Made by a program: the position numbers and the translations under genes. Below the pieces are notes generated by a model, which had not been told where the DNA came from, made no database searches, and saw nothing but the letters and a program-made list of their open reading frames with translations. From Alphaproteobacteria bacterium (GTDB lineage: Bacteria; Pseudomonadota; Alphaproteobacteria; Reyranellales; Reyranellaceae), in assembly GCA_947474005.1 (NCBI GenBank), contig CANJHI010000018.1:1-51551 (forward strand): DNA of 51,551 nucleotides, in the 5' to 3' direction. Shown one piece after another: positions 45,281 to 51,551 of the stretch. Each line of letters begins with the position of its first letter. Position 1 is the first letter of the stretch.

Positions 45281-45778
45281 GTGCGACACGTCCGTTCCCT
45301 CCGATCCCTGCTCTGCATGCCCGCCGCCGTCCTCGCGCTGGGGTTCATGGCGCAACCCGCCTTCGCCGGCTTCGAGGAGGGTCTCAAGGCGCTGCAGGGC
45401 GGAGACATGGCGGTGGCCGAGAAGGAACTTCTGCCCCTCGCCAAGGAGCGTGATCCGCGCGCCCAGTTCCTCCTCGGTTTCTACGTCTATGGCAGTGCCG
45501 AATCGAAGCTCTTCGACATCAACAAAGCAGCACCCCTGCTGCTGGATGCCTCCGAGCGCGGCTATCTGCCGGCGATGATCCCGCTGGCCGGTGCCTATGC
45601 CGAAGGCAATGGCGTGCCGAAGAGCCTCAGCGAAGCCTACAAGTGGGTCGCCATCGCCGAACGCTGGAACGTGCCCAGTGCCAATCTCGCGCTCGAGCAG
45701 GCGGCGCGCGAGCTCAGCCCGGACGAAGTCGCCAAGGCCAAGGCCGCAGCGCTGGCCTACACCTTCAAGAGCAAATGA
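45281..45778 (+). CDS. Secreted Sel1-repeat protein
   Basis: 165 residues from a GTG at 45281 with GGGAG about 10 bases upstream; this start gives a clean signal peptide (LLCMPAAVLALGFMAQPAFA). An alternative ATG at 45239 adds 14 residues. The mature part has TPR/Sel1-like helices: AQFLLGFYVYGSAESKLFDI and LAGAYAEGNGVPKSLSEAYK. Sel1 proteins mediate protein contacts, often in the envelope. Its stop overlaps the next Sel1 gene (ATGA), so they are translated together. Confidence 0.85.
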   Translation: MRHVRSLRSLLCMPAAVLALGFMAQPAFAGFEEGLKALQGGDMAVAEKELLPLAKERDPRAQFLLGFYVYGSAESKLFDINKAAPLLLDASERGYLPAMIPLAGAYAEGNGVPKSLSEAYKWVAIAERWNVPSANLALEQAARELSPDEVAKAKAAALAYTFKSK

Positions 45779-46974
45779 TCGCGAGGCGAGTCGTGCCGTT
45801 CGCGGCACTTCTCGCCGCGACTGTCGCGCACGCTCAATCAAACGATACCGGCAATGTCTCGCCCGCCTTGCGCACAGCGGTGGCTGCGTACCGGGCCGGC
45901 GATCTTGCCGCCGCTGAATCGTCGCTGCGAGCGCTGGCGCCGGCAGATGCCGACGCCGCTGCATGGCTGGGGGCGATCCTGCTCGAGCGAGGCCTCCAGC
46001 GCGAGGGCCTGCGGCTGATCCAGCAATCCGCCGACGCCGGTTCGGCCGAGGGCGCGCACCGGCTGGCCCTGGTCTTCGCCCAGGGCGATGGCGGGACACC
46101 GCGCAACGACGCGCGCGCCGTCGAATTGTTCACGCGGGCCGCGGAAAAGGGCCACCAGCGCGCTCAGCTCAATCTCGGGACGCTCTACCTGCGCGGCCAG
46201 GGCGTGCCCCGCGACCTCATCCAGGCGCGCGCCTGGCTCGAGAAGGCGGCGGTCAATGGCGATCCTTACGCGCTTTATGTCCTGGGCCGCGCCATGGAGG
46301 AGAGCCTGGGTCCGGCCGCCGCCGATGCCGTCCGCGCCGCCAACCTCTACCGGCAGGCGGCCGAGAAAGGTCATCCGCTGGCCGCGCTGCGCTACGGCAT
46401 GGCCCTGGCCGACGGCACAGGCGTCAAACGCGACGCCGTCGCCGCCCATCGTTGGCTGATACATGCGCAGCAGAACGGAGTTCCCGAAGCTGCCCTTGCG
46501 CTGGCCGACATGGCAGCGCGAACGCCCGCCTCGCGCGACAAGGCAACCAACGAGAAGATGCTGCAATCGGTGATCAGCTGGCTGGAAGTGGCCGCGCGTG
46601 CCGGCGTGCCATCGGCCCAGTTCAAGCTCGCCAACGCCTACTACGCCGGCGCCGGCGTCACGCGCGATCTCGCGCAGGCCCAGCTCTGGTACGCCCGGGC
46701 CGCACAGCAGGGACAGACGGAGGCCCAGAATGCCTGCGGCATCATGCTGGTCAACGGTGCCGGCGGCGCGGCGGACCCGGTCGAAGGCTACAAATGGCTG
46801 CTCCTGGCCGAACGTGGCGGTCATCCCGAGTCGCGCACGATCCGGGAGAAGACCGTCGGGCAGCTCCCCGAGCGCGACCGCAAACGCGCCGAGACCTTGG
46901 CCCAAAAATTCGTGCCGACGCCGGAGTTGCCGGTCGACCCGACGCCACCGCGCCTCAACCCACCGAAGCCGTGA
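45775..46974 (+). CDS. Secreted multi-Sel1-repeat protein
   Basis: 399 residues from the ATG at 45775 inside the ATGA overlap with the preceding gene. Signal peptide to about residue 21 (ATVAHAQ). At least seven Sel1 repeats follow, for example LNLGTLYLRGQGVPRDLIQA, FKLANAYYAGAGVTRDLAQA and NACGIMLVNGAGGAADPVEG. The C-terminus ends in a Pro-rich stretch. It is probably a periplasmic scaffold acting with its neighbour; the target is unknown. Confidence 0.9.
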   Translation: MIARRVVPFAALLAATVAHAQSNDTGNVSPALRTAVAAYRAGDLAAAESSLRALAPADADAAAWLGAILLERGLQREGLRLIQQSADAGSAEGAHRLALVFAQGDGGTPRNDARAVELFTRAAEKGHQRAQLNLGTLYLRGQGVPRDLIQARAWLEKAAVNGDPYALYVLGRAMEESLGPAAADAVRAANLYRQAAEKGHPLAALRYGMALADGTGVKRDAVAAHRWLIHAQQNGVPEAALALADMAARTPASRDKATNEKMLQSVISWLEVAARAGVPSAQFKLANAYYAGAGVTRDLAQAQLWYARAAQQGQTEAQNACGIMLVNGAGGAADPVEGYKWLLLAERGGHPESRTIREKTVGQLPERDRKRAETLAQKFVPTPELPVDPTPPRLNPPKP

Positions 46975-47033
46975 CGGTCGGGCTCAAGCGCAGATTCCAG
47001 ACAAATGGAATCGATCGTCGTTTCGACGACAAT

Positions 47034-47100
47034 GTCATCCCGAACGGAGTGAGGGATCTTTCAGGCCACACGAAAGATCCCTCACTCCGTTCGGGATGAC
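47034..47100. repeat. Perfect 29-base inverted repeat (dispersed element)
   Basis: Arms at 47034-47062 and 47072-47100 are perfectly complementary (GTCATCCCGAACGGAGTGAG onward) with a 9-base spacer. It lies between convergent genes and may act as a bidirectional terminator-like hairpin. Same family as 38016-38083. Confidence 0.85.
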
Positions 47101-47149
47101 AGCATCCACGCCGCAGATATCGTGCGATCCCGACCCGTCGGAATCGGCA

Positions 47150-48583
47150 CTATCGATCGCGCGCGAAGCGTGTCGGGAATTCAGGCGTGTCGTAGGCGGT
47201 GAGACCCTGCCATAGCCGATCGATCTCGGCGCGGAACAGATCACGTGTCAGCCCCTCGACCAGCCGAGGCACGGCGAACTTCATGCCGTTGATCGAGGAG
47301 CCGCTGGGGCCGAAGCTGAGCGTCGAACCGAAATTGAACAGCCGGATCCGGCCGAGCCACGGCGCGGCACCCGGTGTCCGCTCCTGCAGTTCGAAGCCCG
47401 GCCCCAGATAGGGATAGCGTTCCAACCGTGCATTGCGCTGTCCCGCCGGCGGCGCGTAGGCATCGCGCCACGTCCGGACATGCGGCGCGATGGTGACCAG
47501 TTCCGGCCGCAGACCGAGGTCGACGTCGAACCCGGTGCCACAGATCAGGAAATCGAAGCGATGCTCACCGCCGCGCGTCGTCACGATGGCGGCGGCGCCA
47601 TCGCTGCGCGCGTCGAGCCACGGCGCGCCGGTATGCAGATGAAACGCGGCATGCGAGGTCACGCGGTCCCAGGTTTCGACCGGTAGGGCTTCGCGCAACG
47701 ACAGCACGTGATTCATGAACTTCCAGCGCGTCGCATCGTCGAGGTCGCCGAAGTGCCGGAAGAAGGCCGGGAACGACAGCCACTTGTAGGGTTGAACCCG
47801 CTGCAGTTCGGGCCGGCGGCAGAACAGATGGACCTCCGCGCCCGCCTCGAGCGCCGTCGCGGCATTGTCGAACGCCGACGCGCCGGCCCCGAGCACCGCG
47901 ACGCGGCGGCCGGCGAGGGCCGCGAAGTCGATGGCGTCGGCGGCATGGGCGCGCGCGCCGGGCGGCAGGCGCTCGACGAACGCCGGCATCGTCCACCGGC
48001 CGCTCGCCTCGATGCCATGCGCCAGCACCACGTAGCGGGCCAGGATCGACCGTTCGCCCGCCGCATATTTTACGCGCGCACGGAGCAAGGCGCCGCCTGA
48101 CGCAATGTCGAGCGGCTCCACGCCGAGCAGCTCCGTTCCGACCTCGATCGGAAGCGCCAGGACGCGCCGGAGCCAGTGCAGGTATTCGCTCCAGCTCTCG
48201 CGCGCGATCTTGTTCAGGCGTGCGAAGGCCGCGGCGCCGTGCTGCGCCTCGAACCAGCTTTGATAGGTGAGGCTTGGAATGCCGAGGTCGGGGCCGGTCA
48301 CGGTCTTCCAGGTCCTGAGCGTCTTCATGCGGCCGAACGTCCGCCACGGCCCCTCGGTGCCGACCGGCCCGCGGTCGATCACGAGGTGATTGTCGATGCG
48401 CTCGAGCTTGAGCTTGAACGACAGCGCCTGGCCGCCCTGGCCGCCGCCCACGATCAGCACGTCGACGACCTTTTCGCCGTCCGGCCCGGTGACGGGCTGC
48501 AGCCAGCGCAGCTCGGGATAGGAGATCAGCGCCAGGTCGCGCCGTACGCCGGCCTCCAGGGCCGCAAGATCTCGAATGGGCAT
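47150..48583 (-). CDS. Flavin-containing monooxygenase-like oxidoreductase
   Basis: 477 residues from the second of two adjacent ATGs (48583), with GGGGAG 3 bases upstream; 48586 is equally possible. FAD fold VDVLIVGGGQGGQALSF near 40-56 and second dinucleotide fold VAVLGAGASAFDNAATALEAG in the middle, here with an intact GxGxxA/G. GPDLGIPSLTYQSWFEAQHG is shared with the paralogue at 12665-14131. It probably hydroxylates or Baeyer-Villiger-oxidises a small molecule with NAD(P)H. It is divergent from mmcB with only 32 bases between start codons. Confidence 0.85.
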   Translation of the reverse strand: MPIRDLAALEAGVRRDLALISYPELRWLQPVTGPDGEKVVDVLIVGGGQGGQALSFKLKLERIDNHLVIDRGPVGTEGPWRTFGRMKTLRTWKTVTGPDLGIPSLTYQSWFEAQHGAAAFARLNKIARESWSEYLHWLRRVLALPIEVGTELLGVEPLDIASGGALLRARVKYAAGERSILARYVVLAHGIEASGRWTMPAFVERLPPGARAHAADAIDFAALAGRRVAVLGAGASAFDNAATALEAGAEVHLFCRRPELQRVQPYKWLSFPAFFRHFGDLDDATRWKFMNHVLSLREALPVETWDRVTSHAAFHLHTGAPWLDARSDGAAAIVTTRGGEHRFDFLICGTGFDVDLGLRPELVTIAPHVRTWRDAYAPPAGQRNARLERYPYLGPGFELQERTPGAAPWLGRIRLFNFGSTLSFGPSGSSINGMKFAVPRLVEGLTRDLFRAEIDRLWQGLTAYDTPEFPTRFARDR

Positions 48584-48615
48584 CATCTCCCCATTAGCAT
48601 ATATGATGCCGCCCC

Positions 48616-49080
48616 ATGGACATGAAGCCCGCAGCACGTCAGGCGCGCCCCGAGGTCACCGTCGCGGTCTGCCGCGGCGCCTGCCGGTTGATGCGCCAGG
48701 CGGGCCATTCGGTGCTGCTCGAACTGCCGCTGCCCGACGGCCGGCGCGCCGACATCTTCGCCGTCGGCCGCGGCGGCGAGCTCATTATCGTCGAAGTGAA
48801 ATCGTCGATCGAGGATTGGCGCGTCGATGGCAAATGGCCGGACTATCTCGACTGGTGCGACCAGCTCTACGTCGCCGTCCCCGTCGATTTCCCGCAATCG
48901 CTCATCCCCGGGGAGATCGGCCTGATCGTGGCCGACGCCTATGGTGGCGAGATCCTGCGCACCCCGCCGCGCCGGCCGGTGGTCGCTGCCCGCCGCAAGG
49001 TGCTGCTGATCGACTGCGCGCGCCTGGCCTCGGAACGGCTGGCTCGCATCGAGGATCCGGACTTCGGCGATCTGGTCTAG
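48616..49080 (+). CDS. mmcB: MmcB family DNA repair nuclease-like protein
   Basis: 154 residues. PD-(D/E)XK nuclease core: ADIFAVG with Asp46, then IIVEVKSS with Glu60 and Lys62, and the motif DYLDWCDQLYVAVP. MmcB was described in Caulobacter as an SOS-linked protein acting with translesion synthesis factors, and the family is mainly alphaproteobacterial. I find no GTTC-N7-GTTC LexA box in the 32 bases upstream, so damage control here is unproven. Confidence 0.92.
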   Translation: MDMKPAARQARPEVTVAVCRGACRLMRQAGHSVLLELPLPDGRRADIFAVGRGGELIIVEVKSSIEDWRVDGKWPDYLDWCDQLYVAVPVDFPQSLIPGEIGLIVADAYGGEILRTPPRRPVVAARRKVLLIDCARLASERLARIEDPDFGDLV

Positions 49081-49123
49081 CGACGATCCGAATCTAGACG
49101 ATCCGAATCCAGACGATCATCGC

Positions 49124-51343
49124 CTAGGCGATCATCGCGCGGGCCACGGTGCCTGCCGCCGCCGAGCCCGGCGCGGTCCGGCCGCGGCTCGCCTCGGCCA
49201 TGCGGATGCGGGCGTAGGCCATGACCTCGGTCGGCGGGCCGACACGTTCGACGCGCCCATCCATCACCAGCGCCACCCGGTCGGCAATGGCGAGCGGAGC
49301 CAGGCGATGGGTGATCATGATGACGGTGCGGCCGCGCGTGTTGGCCTTGAGCTGACGCAGCAGCTGCTCCTCGGTGGCCGGGTCGAGGGCGCTCGTCGCC
49401 TCGTCGAGAATGAGGATGCGCGGATTGCGGATCAGGGCGCGGGCGATGCAGACGAGCTGCCGCTGGCCCATCGACAGCCCCTGGCCGCGTTCGCCCAGCA
49501 CGGTGTTGTAGCCCTGCGGCAGGCGCTGGATGAAATCATGGGCGCCGACGAACTTGGCCACCGCCACGACGCGGCCGGGATCCTTGTTGGTGACGCCCAT
49601 GGCGATGTTTTCCCGCACCGAGCCGGTGAAGAGCTGCAGCTCCTGCGGCACGCAGCCGATCTGGCTGCGAAGCTGCGCCGGCGAGATGTGCGAGATGTCG
49701 GTGCCGTCGACCATCACCCGCCCCGCCGTTGGGCTCGCCAATCCCTGGACGAGATTGGCGATGGTGGTCTTGCCCGAGCCCGAGGGTCCGACGATTCCCA
49801 GGATCTCGCCGGCGGCGATGTCGAGGTCGGCATCCTGCAGGATCGCCGGCATGTGATCGGCGCCACGATAGGTGACGCGCTCGAAGGTGACGTTACCCGC
49901 GAGCGGCGGCATCGGCGTCAGCGTGCTGGCGGGCGTTTCGACCGCTTCGCGCATCAATCCGTCGACGCGCCGGAAGGCGGCCGCGACCGCCTGCAATTGA
50001 TGCCAGGCCGTCACGAGCTGGCGCATCGGCTGCAAAGCCCGCGACGCCAGCATGTTGACGGCGATCAGTGCCCCGATCGTCAAGCGATGATCGACGATCT
50101 CATGGACACCGATGGCGACGATCGCCAGCATTGCCAGGAGCTGCAGGGCACCCGAGGCACTCGAGGCGATGTTGGCCAGGTTGTTGGCACGAAAGCTGGT
50201 CCAGGCCGATTGTTCGACGCGCGCCTGCCAGCGCTTTTCGACCTCGGCCTCGAGCCCGAGCGCCTTGATGGTGGCGGCGTTGGTGACCGTCTCGGTCAAT
50301 GTCGAACTCTTGGCCGACAAGGCCTGGAAGCTTTCTTCGGCAAGCCGGCGCTGGCTGCGATGTGTGGCCAGCGACACGCCGATCACCACCGGGATCGCGA
50401 GCGCCGTGACCATGCCCAGCGTGGCGCTGAGGGCGAAGGTGGCGCCGAGGAAGAGCACGACGAAGGCGATGTCGATGGCCAGGACGGGCATCTGGCCGGT
50501 GAAGAAGCCGCGCAGCACGTCGAGCTGGCGCAGGCGCTCGGCGATGACACCAGACGGCGTGCGCTCGAAATGGCGATAAGGAAGCTGCATCAGGTGATGC
50601 AGCACTTCGCCGCTCATCAGCGTGTCGAGCCGGGCACCGGCCCGGGCCGACATCGTGCCGCGCGCCACGCGAAGCGCAAAGTCGAGCGCATAGGCTGCCA
50701 GCATGCCGATGCAGAGCATGAGCATGATCGCAGCGGCGCCGTCGGTCCCATCGGCCCGCCCGTCGCGTCCGACCACCCGATTGAACACCACCATCATGAA
50801 GAGCGGTGTGGCGAGGCCGAGGACGTTGATGAAAAACGACGCCGCGGCGAGCTTCAGCACGACCGGCCGGATGCGAACCCAAAGCGGCGCGTACCATTCC
50901 TGACGCCGCTCGTGGGCAGCCGCCTCGCGCATCACCAAGGCTCGCGCGCCCAGTGCCGCTACTTCATCGCCCGCCAGATGCCAGATGCGCCCTTCGACGA
51001 CGTCGAGCACGGTCCATTGGCCGCCGGCAACAGACACGACAACGTGGGCGGGGCGGTTGGCCGCACCGACCACGACGAAGGGCATCGGCAGCTCGTCCAG
51101 CCGTTGGCCGGCAAGCTCGACGGCATAGCTCTCTAGTCCCAGTCGCCGGCCGGCCGTGAGGAAGGCGCTCTCGTCGAGGCCCGACGCCGGAATTGCCGCC
51201 AGCCGCCGGATGTCGGCCTCGCTGACGGGTCGTCCGATCTGCTGGGCAATATAGAGCAGCGCCCGCATGAGAGAATCGATCGGCCGGCGGGCATCGCCTT
51301 CCCAGACCGATTGCTGGAAGCTGCCGTTCTCTAGAGGGGCCAT
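49124..51343 (-). CDS. Type I secretion system permease/ATPase with a C39-like N-terminal domain
   Basis: 739 residues from the ATG at 51343; a GGGAGG sits one base upstream, which is close, and an ATG at 51460 is a weaker option because the DNA before 51343 is AT-rich and non-coding in character. The N-terminal 125 residues are a peptidase-C39-like domain without catalytic Cys, as in HlyB. Then come six membrane spans and an ATPase: Walker A GPSGSGKT 519-526, signature LSMGQRQ 623-629, Walker B ILILDE 643-648. It exports an RTX-type protein with a HlyD partner, which is not in the window. Confidence 0.9.
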   Translation of the reverse strand: MAPLENGSFQQSVWEGDARRPIDSLMRALLYIAQQIGRPVSEADIRRLAAIPASGLDESAFLTAGRRLGLESYAVELAGQRLDELPMPFVVVGAANRPAHVVVSVAGGQWTVLDVVEGRIWHLAGDEVAALGARALVMREAAAHERRQEWYAPLWVRIRPVVLKLAAASFFINVLGLATPLFMMVVFNRVVGRDGRADGTDGAAAIMLMLCIGMLAAYALDFALRVARGTMSARAGARLDTLMSGEVLHHLMQLPYRHFERTPSGVIAERLRQLDVLRGFFTGQMPVLAIDIAFVVLFLGATFALSATLGMVTALAIPVVIGVSLATHRSQRRLAEESFQALSAKSSTLTETVTNAATIKALGLEAEVEKRWQARVEQSAWTSFRANNLANIASSASGALQLLAMLAIVAIGVHEIVDHRLTIGALIAVNMLASRALQPMRQLVTAWHQLQAVAAAFRRVDGLMREAVETPASTLTPMPPLAGNVTFERVTYRGADHMPAILQDADLDIAAGEILGIVGPSGSGKTTIANLVQGLASPTAGRVMVDGTDISHISPAQLRSQIGCVPQELQLFTGSVRENIAMGVTNKDPGRVVAVAKFVGAHDFIQRLPQGYNTVLGERGQGLSMGQRQLVCIARALIRNPRILILDEATSALDPATEEQLLRQLKANTRGRTVIMITHRLAPLAIADRVALVMDGRVERVGPPTEVMAYARIRMAEASRGRTAPGSAAAGTVARAMIA

Positions 51344-51551
51344 CCCTCCCGAGGATATCTCGAATTCAAGTAAAATCGTAACTACCCAGGTAGCTTGATG
51401 CTCAGGGGAATCGGGTGAAGGAACAAATGACGAATCTAATCCCGTGAATGTTCCCTGCATTGTAGAATTGGGGCTCGCATAAGGCGATTCTTGGTTCGGT
51501 GCACAATTACCGGGATGCATAGATGGCTTCACGTAGCGTCTCCGGGTCCAA
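51344..51551. other. AT-rich upstream region of the secretion gene
   Basis: About 200 bases at the right edge with clearly lower GC than the genes. It should hold the promoter of the type I secretion gene. No further gene can be supported. Confidence 0.4.

Noticed and set aside
48584..48615. LexA-type SOS box in front of mmcB
   Set aside because: No GTTC-N7-GTTC or GAAC-N7-GAAC pattern is present in the short divergent gap.
49307..51136. 609-residue plus-strand frame opposite the type I secretion gene
   Set aside because: Antisense shadow with His/Arg-rich low-complexity sequence; the minus-strand ATPase motifs are complete.

Overview
This is a GC-rich chromosomal window that reads as alphaproteobacterial. 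The pointers are an MmcB-type nuclease, the SoxXYZA/flavoprotein set, many orphan periplasmic binding proteins (DppA, TctC, TAXI and AapJ types), a MoxR/CoxE-like pair, and short inverted-repeat families common in such genomes. Gene content (transport and oxidation of small organic acids, GMC and ThDP enzymes) recalls Reyranella or Bradyrhizobium-like soil bacteria, but that is impression only. No prophage, IS transposase, rRNA, complete tRNA or CRISPR array was seen.

Layout. 0-2.4 kb: rsgA and a small lipoprotein, flanked by non-coding, lower-GC DNA. 2.4-9.5 kb: a minus-strand dipeptide/opine-type ABC importer (binding protein, two permeases, two ATPases) followed by a GMC oxidoreductase. 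9.6-15.7 kb: a VOC protein, an HpcH/HpaI aldolase, a ThDP decarboxylase-like enzyme, a flavoprotein monooxygenase and a second GMC oxidoreductase, probably catabolic. 15.7-28.1 kb: mixed single genes (amino-acid binding protein, GyrI-like protein, MetE-like protein, TctC binding protein, acyl-CoA dehydrogenase, lipoprotein, DUF3237, nitronate monooxygenase, class II aldolase with an ABC transporter, Lrp regulator). 28.1-35.3 kb: a tightly packed nine-gene minus-strand operon: 2Fe-2S subunit, Tat-exported molybdenum hydroxylase, cytochrome c, flavocytochrome-c-type flavoprotein, SoxX, SoxY-like, SoxZ, SoxA and a TAXI binding protein. 35.6-39.7 kb: a DUF3299-dipeptidase fusion, a redoxin gene whose active-site residue is encoded by in-frame UGA, and a ThDP enzyme. 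39.9-43.4 kb: CoxE-like VWA protein, MoxR ATPase, cytochrome b561 and divergent cytochrome c'. 43.4-45.3 kb: a probably broken small membrane protein, a TetR regulator and a likely new small RNA. 45.3-51.5 kb: two Sel1-repeat proteins, a second flavoprotein monooxygenase, mmcB and a type I secretion ABC exporter.

The most notable items are: (1) a redoxin selenoprotein with a good bacterial SECIS hairpin directly after the UGA, followed downstream by an in-frame amber codon and a coding-looking tail; (2) a Sox-type carrier operon with no SoxB or SoxCD here, whose SoxY ends in an AACLEE arm instead of GGCGG and which is joined to a periplasmic molybdenum hydroxylase; (3) a minus-strand RNA candidate near 44.6 kb made of three stem-loops that each show CCCCAA in the loop, with a promoter and terminator in register; (4) a DUF3299-Tat-dipeptidase fusion; and (5) a one-base frameshift in a T6 run in a small membrane protein.
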